A DNA stretch of 56,088 nt from Streptomyces beigongshangae (GTDB lineage Bacteria; Actinomycetota; Actinomycetes; Streptomycetales; Streptomycetaceae): positions 1 to 56,088 of the forward strand of contig NZ_JAHKJW010000041.1 of the NCBI RefSeq assembly GCF_019710745.1, in the 5' to 3' direction. Shown here piece after piece: positions 1 through 9,855 of the stretch (position 1 is its first letter; every line of letters begins with the position of its first letter). The position numbers and the translations under genes are program-made. The notes under the pieces are model-generated. The model was not told the origin of the DNA. It was given only the letters and a program-made list of their open reading frames with translations, and did no database searches.

Positions 1-474
1 GGGAGGTGTGGGCCGGGCCGCCGGGACCGGCCGCGGCGCGACGGGAGGGGGCGGGGCGACGGGAGGGGGCGGGGCGACGGTCGGCGGGGCGGGCGAGGGC
101 CGTGGCGGAGGAGGTGGCGTCGGCTCGGGAGTCGGCTCGGGGGCGGGTTCCGGCGGCGGCGGCTTCGGCGGCTTCGGCGGGGGAGGCGGCTCGGGCGTCG
201 GGCTCGGCGGAGGAGGCGTCGGCGGCGGGCTCGGGCACGGGGGTGGGGGCGAGGGCGAGGGCGGGGGAGGAGGCGGCGGGGGTGGGGGCGTCGGGCAGGT
301 GCCCGCCACGGCCACCGCCACCGTGCCACCGGGACCGGTGGAGGCGTACGCGCACGCGTCGGCGGCCGCGGGAGCCGGTGCGCCGCCCGCGATCCAGGTC
401 AGGGTGATCAGCGCCAGCAGCCGTATGCCGAGGGTGATCCGGGACGGCGGTGTGGTTCGTAGGGGTCCAGACAC
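1..474 (-). CDS. Secreted proline-rich repeat protein, C-terminus cut off
   Basis: Reading leftward from GTG at 474 there are at least 158 codons without a stop, and the frame leaves the window. The first ~40 residues form a signal peptide: a basic start, a hydrophobic core (LLALITLTWIAGG) and an Ala-rich end (APAPAAADA). After a short segment with two Cys comes a long Pro-rich stretch with units such as PPKPPKPPPPEP, PEPTPEP and VAPPPPVAPPPPVAP. This suggests an extended stalk in the cell wall or an exported structural protein. The start is uncertain because the best purine-rich site is 15 nt upstream. It is divergent from the lipoprotein gene, as I recall for the secreted proline-rich protein SCO0931. 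Function unknown. Confidence 0.72.
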   Translation of the reverse strand, partial: MSGPLRTTPPSRITLGIRLLALITLTWIAGGAPAPAAADACAYASTGPGGTVAVAVAGTCPTPPPPPPPPPPSPSPPPPCPSPPPTPPPPSPTPEPPPPPKPPKPPPPEPAPEPTPEPTPPPPPRPSPAPPTVAPPPPVAPPPPVAPRPVPAARPTPP

Positions 475-758
475 GATCGGATCATCGTTCTCCGCACGCC
501 TGTGGATCCGGGACTACCGGTGTAATTGCCCCGAAGGAGGGACAACCGGGCGTCACGCGGTTGTCGAACAGCGTGGGACGGCGTTCCCGAAGGGGTGACG
601 GCCGGTCTCCCGGGCCCCGCCCTGAACAGGGCTCCCGGGCGTTACCGGAAAGAAATGTGCGCTCCCTTTGAACACTCACCGCACCCCCACCCGTACCTAG
701 GGCCATACGCGGTGCTGAGGAGTGCCGCAACACCCTAAGCAGACAGCGGGAGTTACCA
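475..758. other. Divergent intergenic region, no gene seen
   Basis: This spacer separates the proline-rich gene (leftward) from the lipoprotein gene (rightward) and must hold both promoters. Short ORFs here have no recognisable product. I could not assign a convincing -35/-10 pair. A GGGAG ribosome site lies ~8 nt before the lipoprotein ATG. Confidence 0.5.
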
Positions 759-1748
759 ATGAAGACCTCCTGGCGGAGCGCCTCACTCGTAGCGTCAGCT
801 GCGGCAGTGCTGGTGCTGACGACGGCGTGCGGTCAGGAAAAGGCAGACACTTCGACCGGCAGCCAGAACGTGGGCGCCGCGCCCGCGGCGGGTGGCTACG
901 GCACGGCGGAAGCGGGGGCGAGCCCGGACACCGGAACGGGGGCCGCCGCCGCGGACGGCCAGGGTGTCGCGGCCCAGAGCGCCGGTCAGCTCGCCGTGGC
1001 GGACACCGAGCAGCTCGGCGAGGTGGTCACGGACAGCGCGGGCATGACGCTGTACCGCTTCGACAAGGACACGGCCGAGCCGCCGAAGTCCGCCTGCGAG
1101 GGCGAGTGCGCCGCGGCCTGGCCCCCGGTCCCGGCCTCGGGCGCCGCCGCCCCGATCGGCATCGACAAGGCCCTGCTCGGCGAGGTCACCCGGGCCGACG
1201 GCACGAAGCAGCTGACCATCGACGGCTGGCCGCAGTACCGGTTCGCGAAGGACACCAAGGCCGGTGACGTCAAGGGCCAGGGTGTGGGCGGCACCTGGTA
1301 CGCCTCGGCCCCCACCGGCAAGAAGGCGTCCGCCGGGGGCGGCGGCGGGAGCGGCGCGGCGGCCGCGGACCTGCCCGGCCTGTCGACCCGCAACGACCCG
1401 GAGCTCGGCGAGGTCGTCGTCGACAAGAACGGCATGACGGTCTACCGCTTCGAGAAGGACACCCCGTGGCCGATGAAGTCGGCCTGCATCGGTGCGTGCC
1501 TGCAGAAGTGGCCGGTCGTCGAGCCGGTGGACGCCGCCGACACCAAGGGCATCGACAACAAGAACGACGGCCGGCGCGGCTACGTCGTCCTGAACCGCCC
1601 GGACGGACTCAAGCAGCAGAGCATCGACTGCTGGCCGCTCTACACCTTCGCGGGTGACAAGGAGCCCGGCGACACCAACGGCCAGGGCGTCGGTGGCACC
1701 TGGTACGCCATCTCCCCCGAGGGCAAGCCGCTCGGAAAGCCGAAGTAA
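759..1748 (+). CDS. Secreted lipoprotein with two Lipoprotein_15 repeats
   Basis: A 329-residue protein with a lipoprotein signal peptide: MKTSWR, a hydrophobic core, then lipobox LTTAC, so Cys24 would be lipidated. Two homologous ~110-residue modules follow. Each opens with LGEVV, continues through GMT(L/V)YRF(D/E)KDT, has a Cys pair (SAC-x2-(E/A)C) before WP, and ends near GQGVGGTWYA. These match the PF03640 repeat, a secreted repeat of unknown function. A Gly/Ala linker (GGGGGSGAAAA) joins them. GGGAG sits ~8 nt before the ATG and a strong terminator follows. From memory it resembles SCO0930. The paired Cys suggest oxidised, folded modules outside the membrane; the ligand or function is unknown. 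Confidence 0.9.
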   Translation: MKTSWRSASLVASAAAVLVLTTACGQEKADTSTGSQNVGAAPAAGGYGTAEAGASPDTGTGAAAADGQGVAAQSAGQLAVADTEQLGEVVTDSAGMTLYRFDKDTAEPPKSACEGECAAAWPPVPASGAAAPIGIDKALLGEVTRADGTKQLTIDGWPQYRFAKDTKAGDVKGQGVGGTWYASAPTGKKASAGGGGGSGAAAADLPGLSTRNDPELGEVVVDKNGMTVYRFEKDTPWPMKSACIGACLQKWPVVEPVDAADTKGIDNKNDGRRGYVVLNRPDGLKQQSIDCWPLYTFAGDKEPGDTNGQGVGGTWYAISPEGKPLGKPK

Positions 1749-2049
1749 CCGCCCGGTTCGTCGCACCGGACGCGTCCGGCCGCCGCTTCGCCCCCTGCGC
1801 TCCGCACGGAGGGGGCGAAGCGGCTTTTTCACACCGGAACGGCGTCCGCCGCCACGTCCGGTGACTCTGAGCGATTCCCCGTCGATCTCTTTGGAACGCT
1901 TCGGGGTGATTTCGCAAGGCGTTCGTTCCAGCACGTGCCGGAGGCGGGGACGTTGAACGGACGGTCAATTTCCGTTTCCGCTCGCCCCATTGCCGGGCGA
2001 TCAGTAGCCTCTGCTCGAACACCGGATCGTCTACGCCTTGGAGAGACAG
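1749..2049. other. Intergenic region with terminator, no gene
   Basis: The proximal part holds the terminator at 1782-1829. The remaining ~220 bp is lower in GC than its surroundings (TTGAACGG, GGTCAATTTCCG) and probably carries the promoter of the methyltransferase-rmdA pair. No ORF with coding character is present; the long open frame entering rmdA from 1935 reads Arg/Gly/Pro-rich shadow sequence here. Confidence 0.5.
1782..1829 (+). terminator. Rho-independent terminator after the lipoprotein gene
   Basis: A perfect 15-bp stem (1782-1796 with 1810-1824), a 13-nt loop and a TTTTT run. The T-run is unusual in this GC-rich sequence and makes it a textbook intrinsic terminator. Confidence 0.9.
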
Positions 2050-2862
2050 ATGGAGCGCCCCGCCTGGGCCCCGCGCGGCATCGACATCTCGGTGCCCAGT
2101 GTGAGCCGTGTCTACGACTACTACCTGGGCGGATCGCACAACTTCGAGACCGACCGCGAAGCCGCGCGCAGGGCCATGGAGTTCATACCGGGGCTCCCCA
2201 AGATCATGCAGGCGAACCGGGCGTTCCTGCGCCGCGCCGTGCGCTTCGCGGCCGGCGAGGGCATCACGCAGTTCCTGGACATAGGCTCGGGCATCCCGAC
2301 CACCGGCAACGTCCACGAGGTCGCCCGCGGCGTCCGCCCGGACGCGCGCGTCGTCTACGTCGACCACGATCCGGTGGCCGTCGCGCACGGCGAGGCCGTG
2401 CTGGCCGGCGACGAGAACGCGGACGTCATCGCCGCCGACCTCCGCAAGCCCCGGGAGATCCTGTCGAGTCCGCGGCTGCGGCGGCTGACGGACCTGAATC
2501 AGCCGGTCGCGCTCCTTCTCGTTGCCATACTGCACTTCGTGGAGGACGAGGACGACCCGTACGGTGCCGTGGCGGAGCTGCGGGACGCGCTGGCGCCCGG
2601 CAGCCTGCTCGTCGTCACCCACGCCTCGTACGAGGGGATCCCGCTCCCCGCGGAGCGGGTCGCCGGTGCCGTCGAGGTCTACAAGGACATCCGAAACCCG
2701 CTGATCATGCGCTCGCGCGAGGACATCGCGCGGTTCTTCGAGGGGTACGACATGGTGGAACCCGGACTGGTGCCGATGCCGGACTGGCGGCCCGACCCGG
2801 CGTCCGAGGACGGGGATCCCTACTCCTCCTCGGGTCTCGCGGGCGTGGGGCGCGCGGCGTGA
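2050..2862 (+). CDS. SAM-dependent methyltransferase, DUF574 family
   Basis: A 270-residue protein of the S-adenosyl methyltransferase family PF04672 (DUF574), greatly expanded in Streptomyces. The family opening SVSRVYDYYLGGSHNF is at ~residues 16-31 and the SAM-binding strand QFLDIGSGIPTTGN at ~73-86. An acidic VVYVDHDP motif and a later LLVAILHFV segment complete a Rossmann-like fold. I chose ATG 2050 because GGAG lies 6 nt upstream; a TTG 12 nt earlier would place that ribosome site inside the gene. Its stop overlaps the rmdA GTG by 4 nt, so the two are probably translationally coupled. The substrate is unknown for the family. Confidence 0.9.
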   Translation: MERPAWAPRGIDISVPSVSRVYDYYLGGSHNFETDREAARRAMEFIPGLPKIMQANRAFLRRAVRFAAGEGITQFLDIGSGIPTTGNVHEVARGVRPDARVVYVDHDPVAVAHGEAVLAGDENADVIAADLRKPREILSSPRLRRLTDLNQPVALLLVAILHFVEDEDDPYGAVAELRDALAPGSLLVVTHASYEGIPLPAERVAGAVEVYKDIRNPLIMRSREDIARFFEGYDMVEPGLVPMPDWRPDPASEDGDPYSSSGLAGVGRAA

Positions 2863-4994
2863 GCGCGGAGCCGGACGGGCCGGAGGACAGACTGCGCAGG
2901 TTCGCGACGATCTGGAGCCGGGCCGTCTTCCCGGTCACCGCCACGTCGCTGACCCGGCCGGAGTTCGAGCAGTGCCTCGTGCCGCTCGCCCGGCGGCTCA
3001 GCGAGGCACTGCGGGCCAGGACCTTCGAGGCGGCCGAGGGGCAGGCCGTCGGCGCCGCCCTCATCGGGGCGCACTGCACCGAGCCGGAGGCCCTCAGCGC
3101 CACGCTCGACTGCGTCGACGCCTACCTGGTGCTCTACTGCGGCGGGGACGGCCCGCGGGACGACCTGCGCGCCCGCTCGGCGCGGCTGCAGCACGCCATG
3201 GCCGCCGGGTTCGCCCGGGCGCTGCGGGAGCGGACGCTGGCCGAGCAGGAGGCCATCGCGCGCGCCGCCCTCCAGGCGCAGGGCCGCGTCGCGGACGCGC
3301 TGCACGCCACCGAGACGCGCTTCCGCGCGGTCTTCGAGGGCGCGGCCATAGGCATCGGCGTCGCCGACCTCGACGGCAACATCCTCCAGGTGAACAACGC
3401 CCTGCTGCGGATGTTCGGCGGCACCGAGCAGTCGATGCGCGGGCGCAGCGTCACCGACTGGACCCACCCCGAGGACGCCCCGCAGGTCTGGCGGCTCTAC
3501 GAGGAACTGGTGCGCGGCGACCGCGAGCACTACCACGTCGAGAAGGCCTTCTACCGGCCCGACGGAACGGTCCTGTGGACCAACCTCACCGTCTCGCTGC
3601 TGCGCGACGCCGACGGCGCACCGCAGTACCAGCTGGCCCTCATGGAGGACACCACCGAGCGCAGGCTGCTCAACCTCCGGCTGCGGTACGAGGCGACGCA
3701 CGACGCGCTCACCGGGCTGCCCAACCGCACCCTGTTCTTCGAGCGCCTGGACAAGGCCCTCTCCGCGGGCGACGGCATGCGCTTCGGCCTCTGCTACCTC
3801 GACCTGGACGGCTTCAAGACCATCAACGACAGCCTCGGCCACGCGGCGGGCGACCGGCTGCTCGTCGAGGTCGCCGACCGGCTGCAGTCCTGCGCGACCG
3901 CGCCGGGCGAGATGGTGGCCCGGCTCGGCGGCGACGAGTTCGTCGCCCTGACCACCGGGCCCGACACCGAGCAGGAGGTGGACGCGCTCGCCGACCGCAT
4001 CATGAACGCCCTGGTCACCCCGGTCCGCATCGACGGCCGGGAGCTGACGGTCCGGGGCAGCATCGGTATCGTCGAGGGCCCGGTCGGCGAGCGCGGCGCG
4101 GCGGAGGTGCTGCGCAGCGCCGACATCACGATGTACCGGGCCAAGTCGGCGGGCGGCAACCGCTACGAGCTCGCCGACGCCGAGGCCGACGCCCGCGCGA
4201 TCACCCGGCACGGGCTCACCACGTCCCTGCCCGCGGCGCTGGACCGGGACGAGTTCTTCATCGAGTACCAGCCGCTCGTCCACCTCGGGGACGGCAGTGT
4301 GCACGGCGCCGAGGCCCTCGTCCGCTGGCTGCACCCGCAGCACGGCGTGCTCGGCCCCGACCGGTTCATCCCGCTCGCCGAGCACACCGGGCTGATCGTC
4401 CCGCTGGGCCGCTGGGTGCTGGAGCAGTCGGTCCGCCAGGCCCGCCTCTGGCAGGAACGTCACTCCGAGGCCGGTCCGCTGCGCATCAACGTCAACCTCT
4501 CGCCGTGCCAGCTGACCCATCCCGGGCTGGTCTCCGACACGGTCGACATCCTGGAGCGCGCCGGCCTCGAACCGCACTCGCTCTGCCTGGAGGTCACCGA
4601 GTCCGCGCTCATCGGCGCCGACGACGACCTGCTCAAGCCGCTGCGCCGGCTCGCAGAGATGGGCGTCGACATCGCGCTCGACGACTTCGGCACGGGGTAC
4701 TCGAACCTGGCCAACCTGCGCCGGCTGCCGGTCAGCATCCTGAAGCTGGACCGGTCCTTCACGCAGGGCATGCAGCAGTTCCCCGCCGACCCCGTCGATC
4801 TCAAGATCGTCGAGGGGATCGTCTCCCTCGCCCACAGCCTGGACCTCGCAGTCACGGTCGAGGGCGTGGAGACGGGGGCGCAGGCCGAGCAGCTGCGGAT
4901 CCTGGGCTGCGACACGGCCCAGGGCTGGTACTACGCCCGGCCCGGACCGCCGGACCAGCTCCACGACCTGGCCCTGGTGGACGCCACGGGCTGA
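2859..4994 (+). CDS. rmdA: c-di-GMP turnover protein, PAS-GGDEF-EAL (RmdA)
   Basis: A 711-residue protein. Residues 1-~145 form an uncharacterised helical N-terminal domain. A PAS/PAC module follows (~150-270), then GGDEF (~280-440, intact GGDEF at ~355) and EAL (~449-700, intact EALVRW at ~484, DDFGTGYSNL and KLDRSF). Both catalytic signatures are intact. No RxxD inhibitory site is visible before GGDEF. The architecture and its DUF574 partner match S. coelicolor RmdA (SCO0928, from memory), a phosphodiesterase affecting development. GTG 2859 overlaps the upstream stop (GTGA). The frame stays open back to 1935, but that stretch is shadow sequence. The PAS ligand is not evident. Confidence 0.9.
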   Translation: MSAEPDGPEDRLRRFATIWSRAVFPVTATSLTRPEFEQCLVPLARRLSEALRARTFEAAEGQAVGAALIGAHCTEPEALSATLDCVDAYLVLYCGGDGPRDDLRARSARLQHAMAAGFARALRERTLAEQEAIARAALQAQGRVADALHATETRFRAVFEGAAIGIGVADLDGNILQVNNALLRMFGGTEQSMRGRSVTDWTHPEDAPQVWRLYEELVRGDREHYHVEKAFYRPDGTVLWTNLTVSLLRDADGAPQYQLALMEDTTERRLLNLRLRYEATHDALTGLPNRTLFFERLDKALSAGDGMRFGLCYLDLDGFKTINDSLGHAAGDRLLVEVADRLQSCATAPGEMVARLGGDEFVALTTGPDTEQEVDALADRIMNALVTPVRIDGRELTVRGSIGIVEGPVGERGAAEVLRSADITMYRAKSAGGNRYELADAEADARAITRHGLTTSLPAALDRDEFFIEYQPLVHLGDGSVHGAEALVRWLHPQHGVLGPDRFIPLAEHTGLIVPLGRWVLEQSVRQARLWQERHSEAGPLRINVNLSPCQLTHPGLVSDTVDILERAGLEPHSLCLEVTESALIGADDDLLKPLRRLAEMGVDIALDDFGTGYSNLANLRRLPVSILKLDRSFTQGMQQFPADPVDLKIVEGIVSLAHSLDLAVTVEGVETGAQAEQLRILGCDTAQGWYYARPGPPDQLHDLALVDATG

Positions 4995-4999
4995 CGCCC

Positions 5000-5072
5000 G
5001 CGCAGTTCCCCGCGCCCCTGAGAGATCGCCCAGCCGCAGGCGTCCTGCTTTCAGGGGCGCAGGGAACTGCGC
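5000..5072. repeat. Paired copies of a dispersed 20-bp repeat (family A), terminator-like
   Basis: GCGCAGTTCCCCGCGCCCCT at 5000-5019 is followed by an inverted near-copy (one mismatch) at 5053-5072, giving a ~20-bp stem with a 33-nt loop between the convergent rmdA and LysR genes. The same 20-mer recurs exactly at 27174-27193 and, inverted, at 51205-51224. Its position suggests a bidirectional terminator. Confidence 0.8.
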
Positions 5073-5124
5073 GACCGGCCCCCACCGGCCCGCAGACGTG
5101 AGCGGTGCTCCGGAAGGACCCCGC

Positions 5125-6015
5125 TCACCGTTCGAGCAGCATGCGCTGGAGTTCGCGGGCCGCCCGCGGCGGAGCCACGTCGCTGCGGTGCGCCAGCGCG
5201 ATCGTGCGGGCCAGCCCGGGACGGGCCAGCGGTGTCACCCGCAGCCCCCGCCCCGTCCGGGCCGCCACCATCCGCGGCACCACGGCCACCCCGAGCCCCG
5301 CCCGCACGAACCCCAGCACCGCGTCCATCTCCCCGCCCTCCACCGCGAGGTCCGGCTCGAACCCCGCGGAGCGGCACGCGGCGACGGTCAGCTCGCGCAG
5401 GTCGTACCCGTGGCGGAACATCACCATCCGCTCCCCCTCCAGATCCGCGATGTCCACGGTCCGCCGCCCGTGCCCGCGCCCGGGCGCCGGCGCCTCCGGG
5501 GACGACACCACGACCAGGTCCTCCCGCAGCACCTCCACCGTGGTCAGCGCGGGCGACGGCGTGGGCAGCGGCAGGACCACCAGGGCGAGGTCGAGCGCCC
5601 CGCGCGCCAGCTCCCGTACCAGGTCGTGCGAGCCCCCCTCCTCGATCAGCAGTCTGACCCCCGGGTACCGGTCGTGGAAGGCGCGCAGCACGTCCGGCAG
5701 CAGACCCGTGCACAGGCTCGGGGTCGCGCCCAGGCGCACCCGCCCGCTGCGCAGCTGGGCCAGTTCCTGCACCTCGTGCCGGGCCGTGTCCGCGTCCGCG
5801 AGGATGCGCCGGGCCAGCGGCAGCAGGGCCTCCCCGGCGTCCGTGAGCGTGATGTTCCCGCGCGCCCGCAGGAAGAGACCGGCCCCCAGCTCCCGCTCCA
5901 GCGCCTTGATCTGCTGGGAGAGCGAGGGCTGGGACACATGGACCAGCTCGGCGGCCCGGGTGAAGTGCCGGGTCTCGGCGACCGCCACGAAGTACTGGAG
6001 CTGCTGGAACTGCAT
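5125..6015 (-). CDS. LysR-family transcriptional regulator
   Basis: A 296-residue LysR-type regulator. The winged HTH is at residues 1-60 (QLQYFVAVAETRHFTRAAE, then VSQPSLSQQIKALE), followed by the effector domain. A Cys lies near the position of the second OxyR redox cysteine (AACRSAG), but the partner position is Tyr/Asp, so OxyR-type redox sensing is not supported. It is divergent from sdhCAB. An ATAG-N7-CTAT dyad lies between the starts, making sdhCAB and autoregulation the natural targets. Effector unknown. Confidence 0.92.
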   Translation of the reverse strand: MQFQQLQYFVAVAETRHFTRAAELVHVSQPSLSQQIKALERELGAGLFLRARGNITLTDAGEALLPLARRILADADTARHEVQELAQLRSGRVRLGATPSLCTGLLPDVLRAFHDRYPGVRLLIEEGGSHDLVRELARGALDLALVVLPLPTPSPALTTVEVLREDLVVVSSPEAPAPGRGHGRRTVDIADLEGERMVMFRHGYDLRELTVAACRSAGFEPDLAVEGGEMDAVLGFVRAGLGVAVVPRMVAARTGRGLRVTPLARPGLARTIALAHRSDVAPPRAARELQRMLLER

Positions 6016-6035
6016 CCCCCGATCCTACGCCGACG

Positions 6036-6050
6036 ATAGGGAACGCCTAT
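6036..6050. promoter_or_regulatory. Candidate LysR-box between lysR and sdhC
   Basis: ATAGGGAACGCCTAT is a perfect dyad (ATAGG-N5-CCTAT) fitting the T-N11-A rule of LysR operators. It lies 20 nt before the LysR start and 60 nt before sdhC, as expected for a regulator controlling itself and its divergent neighbour. Confidence 0.6.
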
Positions 6051-6096
6051 GGAAACGAGCCGGACCATGTCTTGGACCGATCGGCCCACCCGGCCG

Positions 6097-6102
6097 TAGC
6101 GT
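6097..6102 (+). promoter_or_regulatory. -10 hexamer of a likely leaderless sdhCAB promoter
   Basis: TAGCGT fits TAnnnT and ends 7 nt before the sdhC ATG, which has no purine-rich ribosome site. That spacing places the transcript start at the start codon. A TTGGAC -35-like hexamer is 19 nt upstream, slightly long. Confidence 0.5.
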
Positions 6103-6109
6103 CGCTCCC

Positions 6110-6817
6110 ATGGCTCTGGCAACGCGGACGGACCGAAAACCGTCCATGACGCGCACCATGTGGGACTCGTCCGTCGGCAAGAAGACCGTGATGGCCGTCA
6201 GCGGCCTGATCATGCTCGGCTACCTGGTCGTCCACATGCTGGGCAACCTGAAGATCTTCTTCGGACCGGACGACTTCAACCACTACGCGCACTGGCTGCG
6301 CACCCTCGGCGAGCCCCTCCTGCACCACGAGTGGGCGCTGTGGATCGTCCGCGTGGTCCTGGTCGCCGCCGTCGTCGCGCACGCCGTCTGCGCGTACCAG
6401 CTCAGCCGCCGCGACATCAGGGCGCGCCCCACGAAGTACGTGCACAGGAAGCCCCGGGCCAGTTACGCGACGCGCACCATGCGCTGGGGCGGGATCATCC
6501 TCGGCCTGTTCGTCGTCTGGCACGTCCTGGACCTGACGACCGGCACCGTGCACCCCGGCGGATTCCAGTCCGGGCACCCGTACCAGAACGTGATCGACAC
6601 CTTCTCCACCTGGTACGGCAACGTCGTCTACATCGTCGCGATGCTCGCGCTCGGCCTGCACGTCCAGCACGGCTTCTGGAGCGCGGCACAGACCCTCGGC
6701 GTGGGCAGCCGCACCCGCGACCGGGCCCTCAAGACCATCGCCAACGTGCTCGCCGTGGTGCTGACGGCGGGCTTCGTCGCCGTACCCGTGGGCGTGATGA
6801 CCGGAGTGGTGAGCTGA
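6110..6817 (+). CDS. sdhC: Succinate dehydrogenase cytochrome b / membrane anchor subunit
   Basis: A 235-residue integral membrane protein with five hydrophobic segments, starting at GLIMLGYLVVHMLGNLKIFF, IVRVVLVAAVVAHAVCAYQL, GGIILGLFVVWHVLDL, VVYIVAMLALGLHVQHGF and TIANVLAVVLTAGFVAVPVG. His residues within the first four helices (VVHML, VAHAV, VVWHV, LHVQH) fit heme ligation in the single-subunit five-helix anchor of the Bacillus-type b558 family. It anchors SdhAB and passes electrons to menaquinone. ATG 6110 is preferred; an ATG 36 nt later is possible. The gap to sdhA is 1 nt. Confidence 0.92.
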   Translation: MALATRTDRKPSMTRTMWDSSVGKKTVMAVSGLIMLGYLVVHMLGNLKIFFGPDDFNHYAHWLRTLGEPLLHHEWALWIVRVVLVAAVVAHAVCAYQLSRRDIRARPTKYVHRKPRASYATRTMRWGGIILGLFVVWHVLDLTTGTVHPGGFQSGHPYQNVIDTFSTWYGNVVYIVAMLALGLHVQHGFWSAAQTLGVGSRTRDRALKTIANVLAVVLTAGFVAVPVGVMTGVVS

Positions 6818-6818
6818 C

Positions 6819-8830
<2,012 letters not shown>

Positions 8831-8834
<4 letters not shown>

Positions 8835-9580
8835 AGCTCACCCTGCGCGTCTGGCGGCAGAAGAACGCCGGCGCCGACGGAGCGATGTCCACGTACGAGG
8901 TCGACGGCATCTCGGCCGACATGTCCTTCCTGGAGATGCTCGACACCCTCAACGAGGAGCTCATCCTCACGGGCGACGACCCCGTCGCCTTCGACCACGA
9001 CTGCCGCGAGGGCATCTGCGGCGCCTGCTCGCTCGTCATCAACGGCGACGCGCACGGACCCGAGCGCACCACCGCCTGCCAGCTGCACATGCGGTCCTTC
9101 GAGGACGGCGACACGATCGACGTCGAGCCGTGGCGGGCGTCCGCCTTCCCGGTCGTCAAGGACCTGGTGGTCGACCGGACCGCCCTCGACCGGATCATCC
9201 AGGCCGGCGGGTACGTGACCGTCCCGACGGGCGCCGCGCCGGAGGCGCACGCCACGCCGGTGCCCAAGCCCGACGCGGACTTCGCGTTCGAGCACGCCGA
9301 GTGCATCGGGTGCGGGGCGTGCGTGGCGGCCTGCCCCAACGGGTCCGCGAGCCTGTTCACCTCGGCGAAGGTGAACCATCTGAACGTGCTGCCGCAGGGT
9401 GCGCCCGAGCGGGAGACGCGGGTGCTGGACATGGTGGGGCAGATGGACGCGGAGGGGTTCGGCGGGTGCACGCTCGCGGGCGAGTGCGCGACCGCCTGCC
9501 CCAAGGGGATTCCGCTGACGTCCATCACGGGGATGAACAAGGAGTGGCTGCGGGCCACTCGTAAGGCGTCCAGGCGGTAG
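8831..9580 (+). CDS. sdhB: Succinate dehydrogenase iron-sulfur subunit
   Basis: A 249-residue protein carrying the three Fe-S clusters linking FAD to the membrane. The [2Fe-2S] ligands are C58, C63, C66 and C83 (CREGICGAC...C). A ferredoxin-like segment has CIGCGACVAACP (C158, C161, C164, C168) and a second motif CTLAGECATACPKGIP (C213, C219, C223), supplying the [4Fe-4S] and [3Fe-4S] clusters. ATG 8831 overlaps the sdhA stop as ATGA; upstream in-frame sequence is shadow of sdhA. Last gene of the operon. Confidence 0.97.
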
Positions 9581-9650
9581 CGCTCGGCCGCCTCCGTGAA
9601 CAGCCCTCGGTTGTTTGCCGGGTGCGGGTGCGGGTGCGTGGGGGTCGGTC

Positions 9651-9702
9651 GCGCCGCGCGGCGGAGCCGCACACGGATACGGCCCCGCGCCCCTTACGGG
9701 GC
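9651..9702. repeat. Dispersed ~50-bp intergenic repeat (family B), copy 1
   Basis: The block centred on GCGGCGGAGCCGCA and GATACGGCCCCGCGCCCCT, ending in a small GCCCC/GGGGC hairpin, recurs at 47592-47647 with roughly 85-90% identity. It lies downstream of sdhB in a 275-bp spacer otherwise without a gene and may act as a terminator. Confidence 0.7.
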
Positions 9703-9855
9703 CTCCGGCCCCTGGGATTCAGCCAGCTCACATTCTGGCTCTCTTCGCGGGTTACTCGGCGGTCAGCCGGGGTCGGGAGAACAGGAGCGCACGGGCCGTA
9801 CGTCACGGCCCGCCGCGCCGCTCCGCCGCATCCGGCCTGTGACCAGGAGAGAGCC

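Noticed and set aside
1935..2858. Long open frame upstream of and continuous with rmdA
   Set aside because: It is Arg/Gly/Pro-rich shadow sequence of the methyltransferase. The overlapping GTG at 2859 and the family N-terminus fix the rmdA start.
5125..6015. OxyR identity for the LysR regulator, suggested by its ATAG-N7-CTAT site
   Set aside because: Only one of the two redox-cysteine positions is Cys, and the neighbours are succinate dehydrogenase rather than peroxide genes.
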